From: Bifidobacterium breve
GTDB lineage: Bacteria; Actinomycetota; Thermoleophilia; Solirubrobacterales; Solirubrobacteraceae
Length of the DNA: 64,000 nt
Assembly: GCA_945878865.1 (NCBI GenBank)
Contig: CAMCUD010000005.1
Coordinates: 160,966 to 224,965 of the forward strand
Reading direction: 5' to 3'
The notes below the pieces were generated by a model. That model was given only the letters and a program-made list of their open reading frames with translations, ran no database searches and was not told the DNA's origin. Positions 56,472-64,000 of this stretch are shown one piece after another. How positions within the stretch are numbered: position 1 is the stretch's first letter; every line of letters begins with the position of its first letter. The position numbers were made by a program, and so were the translations under genes.

Positions 56472-57912
56472 GGATCATCGGGAGGCTGCCCTCCGGCCGG
56501 AGCGTGATCGCGATCTCCGGCCGGATGCGCGCGCCCGACTGCAGGTCCAGCTCGTAGCGCTGCGCGATCATCGCCAGCAGGAGGACGCCCTCCATGAGCG
56601 CGAAGCCCGAGCCGACGCAGATCCGCCGGCCTGCGCCGAACGGCATGAACGCCTGCTTGGGCCGGTCCGGCGTCATGGTCCCGCCGAGCTCGGGGGCGAG
56701 GAAGCGGCGGGGGTCGAACCCCTCAGGGTTCGGCCACAGCGTCGGGTCGCGGTGGATGACGTAGGGCAGGACGAGCACGCCCGCGCCCTTCTTCACCCGC
56801 GCGCCGCCGACGACGTCGTCCTCGAGCGCCACGCGGCTGACCGCCGGGACAGGCGGATAGAGCCGCATCGACTCCTGCAGGACGGCCATCGTGTACGGCA
56901 GGCGGTCGACGTCCTCGGCGGACGGCACGCGGCCTTGGAGCACGTCGTCGACCTCGGCCTGGAGGTGCTCACGCACGTGCGGATGCTGGCTGAGCAGCAG
57001 CCAGGTCCAGCTCAGCGCGTTGGCGGTCGTCTCGTGGCCGGCGCCGAGGAAGGTCATGACCTCGTCGCGGACCTGCTCGCGGCTCATCGGCTCGCCGGTC
57101 TCCTCGTCGCGGGCGGAGAGCAGCAGCGCGAGGAGGTTGTCCTGATCGGGCTCGGGGTCGGCCTCGTAGGCGGAGATCATCGTGCCGACGACGCCGTCGA
57201 GCGTGTCGATCGCGCGCATCGCCTTGCGCCACGGGCGCGGGCGGGTCTGCAGCGCCTGGTTGAGGCTGAGGCCGAAGCTCATGAGCGCTCGCGTGATGTA
57301 GCCGCGCTGGAGGTAGAACGAGCCGACGTGCAGGACGTCGCTCATGGCCGCGCCGACGACCTGGGTGGTGGCGTCGTCGATGCCGACGCCGAAGAGCGCG
57401 CGGTCGACGACGTCGAGCGTGAGGGCGTTCATCGCCGCGTGCGCGTCGATGAGCGTGCCGTCGCCGCTGGCGGGCGCCTCCCACTTCTCCAGCCAGTCGG
57501 TCGCCGCCGCGGTCATGTGCGTCGCCATGGGCGCGAGGTGGCGCTTGGCGAACATCGGCTGCACGAGCTTGCGCTGACGCTGCCAGAAGACGGGGTCGGC
57601 GTTCGTCAGCAGGCCCTGTCCGAGCAGGACGCCGAGGACGCGGTAGTCGGTCCCCTTCGCGTAGGCGTCCTGGTTGGCGATGAGGACGTGGCGGGTGTCC
57701 TGCGGGCTGCGGACGAGGAAGACGTTGGCGAACGGGTCCGGGATGCGGACGACGCCGTTGCCGCCGGGGATCTTGCAGAGCGGCTCGAGCGGGTCGTGGC
57801 GCCCCTCCCAGAGGAACTTCGCGAGCTTGGCGCCGCGAAGGACGTAGTGCGTGTTCTGCGTGGGCGCCGGGGGCGATGTGACGCGCCCGGGGACGGCGGT
57901 CGTCGTGGCCAT
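56455..57912 (-). CDS. Cytochrome P450
   Basis: 485 residues. I-helix oxygen-activation motif AGHETT, ExxR in QESMR, and the heme-binding FMPFGAGRRICVG with proximal Cys432. Length and the N-terminus (no TM anchor) suggest a soluble bacterial P450, with similarity in pattern to CYP102/CYP4-like fatty-acid hydroxylases. Electron donors (ferredoxin and reductase) are not adjacent; the FAD reductase at 18892 is a possible partner. ATG at 57912. Likely substrates are fatty acids or terpenoids, not determined. Confidence 0.93.
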   Translation of the reverse strand: MATTTAVPGRVTSPPAPTQNTHYVLRGAKLAKFLWEGRHDPLEPLCKIPGGNGVVRIPDPFANVFLVRSPQDTRHVLIANQDAYAKGTDYRVLGVLLGQGLLTNADPVFWQRQRKLVQPMFAKRHLAPMATHMTAAATDWLEKWEAPASGDGTLIDAHAAMNALTLDVVDRALFGVGIDDATTQVVGAAMSDVLHVGSFYLQRGYITRALMSFGLSLNQALQTRPRPWRKAMRAIDTLDGVVGTMISAYEADPEPDQDNLLALLLSARDEETGEPMSREQVRDEVMTFLGAGHETTANALSWTWLLLSQHPHVREHLQAEVDDVLQGRVPSAEDVDRLPYTMAVLQESMRLYPPVPAVSRVALEDDVVGGARVKKGAGVLVLPYVIHRDPTLWPNPEGFDPRRFLAPELGGTMTPDRPKQAFMPFGAGRRICVGSGFALMEGVLLLAMIAQRYELDLQSGARIRPEIAITLRPEGSLPMILRKRR

Positions 57913-58019
57913 GGCGCGACCCTACCACTCGGTAGCAATGGGGCGCAAGGGCCGCCGTGGCGTCTTTGTCGTCATGAGACCGACGTTCGCGCCACGGCGC
58001 TCGTAGCGTGTGAGGGGCG

Positions 58020-58262
58020 ATGCCGCGCCGTCATCCCAAGCCGCCGTCCTCCCGCCGCGGGCGGGGCGCGCCGCCGCGGCCTGATCCGCACCGGATCGCC
58101 GAGCAGGACGCGCGCCGGCGGGCGAACTGCGCGGCGAAGGCGCGCTACGACTCCGAGGCCGAGGCGGCGTCGATCGCGCTCATGCACCACCCCGGGCGCG
58201 GGCCGCGGCCGAAGGCATATCTGTGCGATGTCTGCGGCGGCTGGCACCTGACCCGCGGCTGA
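58020..58262 (+). CDS. Small CxxC protein (80 aa), unknown function
   Basis: Basic N-terminus (MPRRHPKPPSSRRGRG), an Ala-rich helix (RRANCAAKARYDSEAEAASIAL) and a C-terminal AYLCDVCGGWHLTRG, where one CxxC plus His could bind zinc with the upstream Cys37. The CxxCGxWHLT ending resembles short conserved proteins in high-GC actinobacteria. ATG at 58020, 60 bases before the helicase gene. It may be nucleic-acid binding, but this is a guess. Confidence 0.6.
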   Translation: MPRRHPKPPSSRRGRGAPPRPDPHRIAEQDARRRANCAAKARYDSEAEAASIALMHHPGRGPRPKAYLCDVCGGWHLTRG

Positions 58263-58322
58263 ACTGCACCAACTCCGCGCAATCCGCGGGACCCCGCCGA
58301 TTCGTCGCGCATGATCTGATGC

Positions 58323-60455
58323 ATGGCGATCTCGCCCGCTCCGCCCTCAGCCCCCACGCGCGTCCGTGAGCGCGCCCGCATCGAGCGCTTCGTCCACAGC
58401 GGCGAAGGCGGCTTCCGCATCGCCGAGTTGCGCCTGGCCGACGGCCGCGAGGCGACGGCGCTGGGGCGGATGGGCGAGTTGCAGACGCGTGAGATCGCGA
58501 TCCTCGAGGGCGTCTGGGTCAAGCACGACCGCTACGGCGACCAGCTGCGCGTCGACCGCGCCGTTCCCGACGACCTGCGCGACCCAGACGCGGTCCAGGC
58601 GTATCTCGCGCTCACCCCGCACGTCACCCACCGCAAGCTGCACGCGCTGCTCGATGCCGCGGGTGACGACGATCCGATCGCCTACGTCGACGCCGATCCG
58701 CTCGCCGCGTTCACCGCGGCGGGCATGGGCGAGCGCCACGCCGCGGCGGCGGCGACCGACTGGAAGCGCCGGCTGGCCATCCGCCGGCTGCGCGCGTGGC
58801 TGCAGCCGCGCGGGCTCGGGCGGCTCGTCCCGGCGATCTGCGGGCGCAGCGGCACCGCAGGCGCGGAGCGGGCGATCGCCGACCCGTATCTGCTGGCCGA
58901 GCGCTACGAGGTGCCGCTCGAGGTCGTCGACGATCTCGTCCCCGAGCGCGACCCGCTGCGGCGAGCCGAGGCGGCGGTCATCACCGTGCTGCGTGAGGCG
59001 GCCCGCAACGGCCACACCGGCCTACCCGATGCCGAGCTCGGCGTGCGCGTCGCCCAGCTCGACGCCGCCGAGGGCGAGGAGACGCTGGCGGCGCTGAAGA
59101 AGCGCGGCGCCATCCGCATCCGCGACGGCCTGATCCAGCCGCAGCTGCTCGCCACGCAGGAGGACGAGATCGCCGACGCGTTCCGCACGCTCAGCGAGGC
59201 GGAGATCGCCGACCCGGTCGCCGACGACGAGGTCGCCGAGTACCTGACCGACGAGCAGCGCGCCGCGGTGCACGGCGCCTTCACCCGGCGGCTGACGGTG
59301 ATCATCGGCGGGCCGGGCACCGGCAAGAGCACCCTCATCGGGGAGATCGTCGGCCTGGCCGAGCGCCACGAGCTGCGCGTCGGGCTTTGCGCGCCGACGG
59401 GCAAGGCCGCGCGCCGGCTGACCCAGACGACCGATCGAGAAGCCTTCACCATCCACGCGATGGCGAAGGTCGCCCCGCCCGACGAGGGTGAGCCGTGGGA
59501 CGTCACAACGCGAACGGATCCGCGGCTCGCGGGCGCCGGGCCGGACGAGGACTTCGACGTGCTCGTCTGCGACGAAGCCTCGATGCTCACGTGCGAGCTC
59601 ACGGTGATGCTGCTGGCCTGCCTCGGAGACGAGACGCACCTCGTGCTTGTCGGCGACGCCGACCAGCTGCCGCCCGTCGGCCCGGGCGATGTGCTCGAGG
59701 CGCTGGTCGAAGCGCCGAACGCCCCGGTCTACGAGCTGACCGAGATCAAGCGCCAGGCGGGCGACAGCGTCATCCCGGTCGCGGCCCGCAAGGTGCTGCG
59801 CGGCGAGCGCCCCGTGCTCGAGCTGCCTGAGGACGCGCCGCGCGACTTCTGGCTGTCGATCCAGCCCAGCGCGGCGGCAGTCCACGAGCGCGCGATCCAG
59901 CTCGCGTCCGGCGGCATGGCCGCCCATCTCGGCGTTGACCCCGTCTGGGGCGTGCAGGTGCTCGCGCCGACCAACCACGAGCTCGACGTGCTCAACGGGC
60001 GGCTGCAGCAGCTCCTGAACCCCGACGGCCGCCCCGTCCCCGACACGCAGCTGCGCGTGGGCGACAAGCTCCTGCAGACGCTCAACGCGCGAGAACAGGG
60101 ACTCGTCAACGGTGACCTGCTGCGCCTCGACGGGCTGGAACGCGGCGGTTCGCGGCTGCGCCTGACGTTCGAGGACGGCACCCGCAACGCGATCAGCGCG
60201 CGGCTGGCCTTCCGGCTGCGCCCCGCCTACGCGATGACGGCGCACCGGGCGCAGGGGTCGGAGTTCCCCGGCGTCATCGTCGTGCTCACCACCGCGGCGG
60301 CCCGCCCCCTGAACCGCAACTGGCTCTATACGGCGATCACACGGGCGCAGCGCGCCTGCGTGGTCGTCGCCGAGGAGCGCGCGCTCGACCTGGCGCTGGA
60401 CAAGGGCGTGCGCGGGACCCGCCTGACCGGGCTGCCCGGAAGGCTCGCCGCGTGA
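58323..60455 (+). CDS. recD2: RecD2-like ATP-dependent DNA helicase (SF1B)
   Basis: 710 residues. N-terminal RecD2-specific region (about 1-260) with helix-hairpin-like segments. Walker A IGGPGTGKST is near 328-336, Walker B VLVCDEAS near 412, and motif III GDADQLPPVGPGD (about 440). The C-terminal SF1 motifs TAHRAQGSEFPGV (about 638) and NWLYTAITRA carry VI. It unwinds DNA 5'-3' in repair or recombination; RecD2 works without RecBC. ATG at 58323. No recB or recC is nearby. Confidence 0.92.
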   Translation: MAISPAPPSAPTRVRERARIERFVHSGEGGFRIAELRLADGREATALGRMGELQTREIAILEGVWVKHDRYGDQLRVDRAVPDDLRDPDAVQAYLALTPHVTHRKLHALLDAAGDDDPIAYVDADPLAAFTAAGMGERHAAAAATDWKRRLAIRRLRAWLQPRGLGRLVPAICGRSGTAGAERAIADPYLLAERYEVPLEVVDDLVPERDPLRRAEAAVITVLREAARNGHTGLPDAELGVRVAQLDAAEGEETLAALKKRGAIRIRDGLIQPQLLATQEDEIADAFRTLSEAEIADPVADDEVAEYLTDEQRAAVHGAFTRRLTVIIGGPGTGKSTLIGEIVGLAERHELRVGLCAPTGKAARRLTQTTDREAFTIHAMAKVAPPDEGEPWDVTTRTDPRLAGAGPDEDFDVLVCDEASMLTCELTVMLLACLGDETHLVLVGDADQLPPVGPGDVLEALVEAPNAPVYELTEIKRQAGDSVIPVAARKVLRGERPVLELPEDAPRDFWLSIQPSAAAVHERAIQLASGGMAAHLGVDPVWGVQVLAPTNHELDVLNGRLQQLLNPDGRPVPDTQLRVGDKLLQTLNAREQGLVNGDLLRLDGLERGGSRLRLTFEDGTRNAISARLAFRLRPAYAMTAHRAQGSEFPGVIVVLTTAAARPLNRNWLYTAITRAQRACVVVAEERALDLALDKGVRGTRLTGLPGRLAA

Positions 60456-60473
60456 TTCCGTACGCTCCTGCGC

Positions 60474-60686
60474 ATGGCTGATCTCGAGCGTCGTGGAAAC
60501 CGGTCGCCGCGCGCGGCGCGTGAGGCGCGGGCCTACCGGCTCGTCGTCACCGGCGGCATCGCGGCGCTCGTCGCGGTCGTCGGCATCGTGCTCGCGGTGG
60601 TCGGCGTCATCGGCGGCACCATCCCGGTCGTGGCGATCGTGGTGGCGCTCGTGTGCGCCTTCCTGTTCCGTCGCACCGTGTCGTGA
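60474..60686 (+). CDS. Small membrane protein (70 aa)
   Basis: A basic N-terminus (RRGNRSPRAAREARA) is followed by two adjacent hydrophobic helices (about 22-45 and 46-65) and RRTVS at the end. ATG at 60474. Its stop overlaps the GTG of the PhzF gene in GTGA, so the two are coupled. No known motif. Confidence 0.65.
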   Translation: MADLERRGNRSPRAAREARAYRLVVTGGIAALVAVVGIVLAVVGVIGGTIPVVAIVVALVCAFLFRRTVS

Positions 60687-61522
60687 GCGGCGAGGTCAGG
60701 CGGCTCGCAGCGTTCACCGACGCCGGGCGCGGCGGCAACCCGGCGGGCGTGCTGATCGGCGACGTCCATCCGGCCGAGACCGAGATGCAGCAGATCGCCG
60801 CCGACCTCGGCTACTCCGAGACGGCCTTCGTCGCGCGGACGAGCGACCGCGCCGCGCACGTGCGCTACTTCAGTCCCCAGGCCGAGGTGCCGTTCTGCGG
60901 GCACGCGACGATCGCGGCGGCGGTGGCGCTCGCCGAGCTCGACGGCTCGGGGCCGTTCACGTTCGCGACCGCGGCCGGTGAGGTGCCGGTCGCGACGTCG
61001 AGCGACGGCGGCGCGCTCACCGCGACGCTGACGTCGGTCCCCACGCGCACCCGTGCGCTGCCGGAGGGGTTCCTCGCGGAGATCCTGCCCGTCCTGGGCT
61101 GGGCGGAGACCGATCTCGACCCGGCGCTGCCACCCGCGTTCGCCTACGCGGGCGCGTGGCACCTCGTGCTCGCGGTCGCCCAGCTGGCGACGCTCGAGAC
61201 GCTCGCCTATGACTTCGACGCGGCCGCGAGACTCATGGCCGCGCACGACCTCACGACGCTGCAGCTCGTTCACCGCGTCGGCCCGTCCCTCTTCCGGTCG
61301 CGCAACCCGTTCCCGCCCGGCGGGGTCGTCGAGGACCCCGCCACGGGGGCGGCGGCCGCCGCGCTCGGCGGCTACCTGCGCGAGCGCGGCGTGCTCACGC
61401 CGCCGGCGTCCTTCGTGGTCGAGCAGGGCGTCGAGCTCGGGCGCCCGAGCCGGCTGCTCGTCGAGCTGGCGCCCGGCGAACCGGGCGTGCGCGTCACCGG
61501 TACGGCATCGGCGATCAGCTGA
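60683..61522 (+). CDS. PhzF family isomerase/epimerase-like protein
   Basis: 279 residues, a full two-domain PhzF fold. Catalytic Glu46 in YSETAFV, with GGNPAGV near the N-terminus and the second-domain GxEDPATGAAA (VVEDPATGAAAAALGGYL). The first family member isomerises DHHA in phenazine synthesis, but most homologues have unknown substrates and no phenazine genes are seen here. GTG at 60683 overlaps the small membrane protein stop. Its 3' end overlaps the convergent haemoglobin by eight bases. Confidence 0.92.
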   Translation: MSGEVRRLAAFTDAGRGGNPAGVLIGDVHPAETEMQQIAADLGYSETAFVARTSDRAAHVRYFSPQAEVPFCGHATIAAAVALAELDGSGPFTFATAAGEVPVATSSDGGALTATLTSVPTRTRALPEGFLAEILPVLGWAETDLDPALPPAFAYAGAWHLVLAVAQLATLETLAYDFDAAARLMAAHDLTTLQLVHRVGPSLFRSRNPFPPGGVVEDPATGAAAAALGGYLRERGVLTPPASFVVEQGVELGRPSRLLVELAPGEPGVRVTGTASAIS

Positions 61523-61886
61523 CTGCGGCGACGTCGGCGGTGACGATCTGGTCGCGCAGCGGCGCGACCTTCGCCCCGATCACCCCGATGACATCCGTCG
61601 GCACGTCGAGCTGCTCCAGCGTCGCGACGAGCAAGTCGACGACGCGGTCGAACACCGGGCCGCTGATGCGCAGGTCGCTGTGTGCGGCGGCCATGTCCCG
61701 GCCGGCGTACACGTCGGGGCCGCCGAGCGCCGCGGCGAGGAACGCGCGCATGTGGGCCTGCTGACGGCCCATGTCGCGCCCCTCGAAGAACGGGGCGAGC
61801 AGGTCGTCGGCGAGCACCTTCTCGTAGAAGATGGACACCGCGGCGGCAACCGCGTCGCGGCCGCCGATGTCGTCATAGATCGCCAT
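61515..61886 (-). CDS. glbN: Group I truncated haemoglobin
   Basis: 123 residues, HbN-type. Proximal His69 (F8; AAAHSDLRI) and B10 Tyr21 (FYEKVLADD) are present, and FLAAALGGPDVYAG is the E-F region signature. It binds O2 or NO and, like HbN, may detoxify NO by dioxygenation. ATG at 61886 has an AGGAG site, although the frame is open upstream. The stop overlaps the PhzF gene. A plausible small hairpin (61969-61984) lies between it and the RTX gene upstream. Confidence 0.93.
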   Translation of the reverse strand: MAIYDDIGGRDAVAAAVSIFYEKVLADDLLAPFFEGRDMGRQQAHMRAFLAAALGGPDVYAGRDMAAAHSDLRISGPVFDRVVDLLVATLEQLDVPTDVIGVIGAKVAPLRDQIVTADVAAVS

Positions 61887-62010
61887 GGTGAGCTCCTGGA
61901 TCGGGGTGGGCTGATGGCCCCGAGGAGACTTCCAGCGGCACGAGGCGGCGCCCATCGGGTCAGCCCGGCACCCGCGTGCGGGTGAACCCGAGGGTCTCCT
62001 TCCGCGCGCC

Positions 62011-62637
62011 CTACCGCACGTCGAGGCCGTCGCAGGTGCCCTCGGGGGCATCCGCGGTGGCGCCGGCGATCACGTCGACCTTGTCCACGATCGCCTTGTC
62101 GTTGTCGGCGCCGCAGTCGACCTGGTCGACCTGCCCGTCACGCGCCTCGATGCGGTCCTTGCCCTTGCCTCCGCGCAGCGTGTCCTGGCCCGGACCGCCG
62201 ATGACGCGGTCGTTGCCGGCGCCGCCGTCAACGGTGTCGTCACCGGCCTCGCCGTTGACCCGATCGTTGCCGGGGCCGCCGAACACGCGGTCCTTCCCGG
62301 CGCCGCCCACAACGCGGTCGTTGCCGTCCTCGCCGGCCGCGGAGTCGTCGCCGGGGCCGGACTCGAGACGGTCGTTGCCCGAGCCGCCGAACAGGATGTC
62401 CGCGCCGTCGGCGCCGACCACCCGGTCGTTGCCCGCGTCCCCGGAGAGCTGATCGTCGCCGCCCAGCCCGAGCACCCGGTCGTTGCCGGCCTTCGCCTCG
62501 ATGACGTCGGCGCCGGCCGTGCCCTTGAGCTCCTCGCTCTTCGCCGTGCCATCGATCGTCTTGGCGAGCGCAACCGCGGCGAGCAGCGCGGAGAGCACGG
62601 TGACGAGGAGAAGCGCGGGCGGCAGGCGGCGGGTCAT
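62011..62637 (-). CDS. Secreted RTX-type calcium-binding repeat protein
   Basis: 208 residues. A signal peptide (LLLVTVLSALLAAVALA) is followed by at least ten Gly/Asp-rich nonapeptides (GNDRV, GGDDQL, GGSGNDRL, GGAGNDRV) of the parallel beta-roll type that binds calcium, ending in a Cys-containing cap (VDQVDCGADND). There is no catalytic domain, so it may be a binding or scaffold module or a partner to other RTX proteins. ATG at 62637. It lies upstream of the haemoglobin and downstream of an amine oxidase on the same strand. Confidence 0.88.
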   Translation of the reverse strand: MTRRLPPALLLVTVLSALLAAVALAKTIDGTAKSEELKGTAGADVIEAKAGNDRVLGLGGDDQLSGDAGNDRVVGADGADILFGGSGNDRLESGPGDDSAAGEDGNDRVVGGAGKDRVFGGPGNDRVNGEAGDDTVDGGAGNDRVIGGPGQDTLRGGKGKDRIEARDGQVDQVDCGADNDKAIVDKVDVIAGATADAPEGTCDGLDVR

Positions 62638-62697
62638 CGTGCGTGGGGTCTACGCGGCGCGGCGCCGGTTGTCAACAGCATCTGGGACACTGTGTGA

Positions 62698-64000
62698 TCA
62701 GATCCGAGCCATCTCCCGGCCCGCGCGGCGGCCGGCGCGGAGCGCGCCATCCATCGTCGCCGGGCGGTCGATGCTCGTGTGCTCCCCGGCGAGGATGAGT
62801 CGCCCCGCGCGCGCCCCGAGTGCGGCCCGATCCTCGGGGTCCGCGCCGGGCGGCAGGAACGAGTAGGAGCCCCGGGTGTACGGCTCGGCCGACCAGCGGG
62901 TCACGAGCGCCTGGACGGGGCGCCGCGCCGCCTCGCCGAACCCGGACGCCAGCGACGAAGTCACCGTCGCGATCACCTCGTCGTCGCTGCGCCGCTCCAG
63001 CCTGCGCGCGTAGCGCCCACCCGTGAACGCGACGAGGATCGGTCGCCCGGTCACCGGCGCGACGTTGAAGACGCTGATGGTCGTCCCGATCGACGTGCCG
63101 ACCGTCCCCAGCGTGGTGACTCCGGGCCACCACGACTCGTCGTAGCGCAGCAGGACCTTGTCGAGCAGCCCGAACCCCAGTCGCGCGATCGCCCGGCGCG
63201 CCGGTGCGGGCAGCGGCGGGTCGAAGGTGATCGCGCCGGCCTGAAGGACACCGAGCGGCACGGTGACGACCACGCTGTCGGCCGCGATGCGCTCGCCGGC
63301 GGCCGTCACGACGGTCACCCCGTCGGCTCGGCGACGAACGGTCCGGACCGGGGTGTCGCGCCGCACGTCGATGCCGCGCGCCAGCGTCTCGATCAGCGCC
63401 CCGGCGCCGCGGCGCAACAGCAGGTCATCGCCGCCGTCGTAGGTCTCGCCTTCGTCATAGCCGAGCACGGAGAGCTGGTCGACGTCGGCGGCGAGGTCGA
63501 GCGGAATCGCGTTGCCGAGCAGCCAGTCCAGGGCCTGCGTGGTGACGCCGCTTACCCCGGTGCGCGCGCGGACGCGGCCCAGCACGGGCGCGAGCCGGTC
63601 CTCGGGATCGGCGTCCTCGGCCGCCGCGGCGAGCGCCTCGTCGATGCGCTCCTGCGCGTCGGCGGCCTGTGCCAGCACCGGCGCCGGCACCCCAGCCCCG
63701 CCGGGGCGACGCAATGCGACGGACTCGTAGTCGGTGGGCACGGTCGCCAGCCCCGCGCGGCGCGCGACGGCCGTCAGCGGGTTGCCACGCGAGTCGTGGA
63801 TCCAGGCCGCACCGAGGTCGACGGGCGCACCGAGGTCCCCGACGGTGTGCACCCGCCCGCCGATCCTCGGACGCGCCTCCAGCACGATCGTCTCGACGCC
63901 CGCCGCGCGCAGCTCCGCCGCCGCGCCGAGGCCGGCCATCCCCGCGCCCACCACCACGACGCGCCGCCGCGCGGCGCCGCGCGCGCCCCCGCACCCCGCG
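62698..64000 (-). CDS. Flavin amine oxidase (start beyond window edge)
   Basis: The frame is open to the right edge, so the 5' end is missing or ambiguous; the earliest visible start codon is GTG at 63957, which gives 419 residues. The FAD motif VVGAGMAGLGAAAELRAAG sits at the very N-terminus, followed by the FAD-adenine segment VLEARPRIGGRVHT. The C-terminal GRLILAGEHTSIDRPATMDGALRAG is the conserved flavin-contact region of monoamine/polyamine oxidases. Substrate is unknown. It precedes the RTX-repeat protein. Confidence 0.88.
   Translation of the reverse strand, partial: AGCGGARGAARRRVVVVGAGMAGLGAAAELRAAGVETIVLEARPRIGGRVHTVGDLGAPVDLGAAWIHDSRGNPLTAVARRAGLATVPTDYESVALRRPGGAGVPAPVLAQAADAQERIDEALAAAAEDADPEDRLAPVLGRVRARTGVSGVTTQALDWLLGNAIPLDLAADVDQLSVLGYDEGETYDGGDDLLLRRGAGALIETLARGIDVRRDTPVRTVRRRADGVTVVTAAGERIAADSVVVTVPLGVLQAGAITFDPPLPAPARRAIARLGFGLLDKVLLRYDESWWPGVTTLGTVGTSIGTTISVFNVAPVTGRPILVAFTGGRYARRLERRSDDEVIATVTSSLASGFGEAARRPVQALVTRWSAEPYTRGSYSFLPPGADPEDRAALGARAGRLILAGEHTSIDRPATMDGALRAGRRAGREMARI

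Noticed and set aside
60683..61522. Phenazine biosynthesis locus
   Set aside because: PhzF homologues are widespread. No phzA, B, C, D, E or G is seen nearby.
62150..62480. Short periodic GC-rich repeats resembling a minisatellite or CRISPR
   Set aside because: They encode RTX calcium-binding nonapeptides of a secreted protein, so protein-level repetition explains the DNA periodicity.
1..64000. Prophage, insertion sequence or integrative element
   Set aside because: No transposase, integrase, phage structural gene, attachment-site duplication or composition break was found. Base use is uniform across the window.

Overview
The window is 64 kb of very GC-rich bacterial chromosome (roughly 70% GC by eye) with dense, short-gapped genes, many GTG starts, frequent 4-base ATGA/GTGA overlaps and leaderless-looking promoters. 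Gene content is actinobacterial: a housekeeping sigma factor, PgsA, ClpP, FolE2-type GTP cyclohydrolase, several acyl-CoA dehydrogenases, an MmpL-like transporter, secreted proteins with RTX repeats, and truncated haemoglobin N. The mix (GAF histidine kinases, secreted proteins with Lys-rich C-terminal domains, GGDEF/PilZ/HD-GYP proteins, almost no mobile DNA) fits an environmental Thermoleophilia/Solirubrobacterales-type organism best. That placement is inference. No insertion sequence, prophage, CRISPR array or rRNA was seen. There is one tRNA (Tyr).

Layout. 1-1.2 kb: end of an SDR plus a MaoC hydratase. 1.2-8.5 kb: two closely related GAF histidine kinases flank an ECF42-like sigma/DGPF pair, a secreted lipase and a MarR-MFS efflux pair. 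8.6-11.2 kb: an operon of two acyl-CoA dehydrogenases, closed by two strong hairpins. 11.3-20.2 kb: redox enzymes (aldo/keto reductase, a phytoene-desaturase-like FAD enzyme with an unknown partner, a molybdopterin oxidoreductase, a ferredoxin-reductase-like FAD enzyme), a secreted protein and tRNA-Tyr. 20.3-25.1 kb: an acidic secreted protein, a zinc-ribbon membrane protein, the primary sigma factor and divergent folE2. 25.2-36.7 kb: a MASE1-GGDEF cyclase, pgsA, an EamA exporter, two PH-domain membrane proteins, an ABC-2 exporter, clpP, an FAH-family enzyme, a PilZ protein, a degenerate HD-GYP protein, a quinone-oxidoreductase-like MDR and YqgE/AlgH.

36.9-43.3 kb: a 1613-residue secreted protein made of seven alternating two-cysteine modules, followed upstream by a secreted RTX/glycoside-hydrolase-like protein. 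This is the least explained part of the window. 43.5-47.8 kb: an acyl-CoA dehydrogenase and divergent TetR regulator sharing a 19-bp operator, then an MMPL transporter. 47.9-58 kb: double VOC protein, secreted metallophosphoesterase, a second GGDEF cyclase, DUF4031, a lipoprotein-MOSC pair, an alpha/beta hydrolase, a flavodoxin-fold reductase, a tandem Usp and a P450. 58-64 kb: a small CxxC protein, RecD2-like helicase, PhzF, truncated haemoglobin, an RTX-repeat protein and an amine oxidase that runs to the right edge.

Themes: (i) fatty-acid/acyl-CoA metabolism with local repressor sites; (ii) c-di-GMP signalling (two GGDEF proteins, one PilZ, one HD-GYP relative with a damaged metal site); (iii) envelope and secretion. 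No stretch longer than about 300 bases lacks a gene; the longest gaps (21115-21338, 23691-23923, 41710-41901) are promoter or leader regions.
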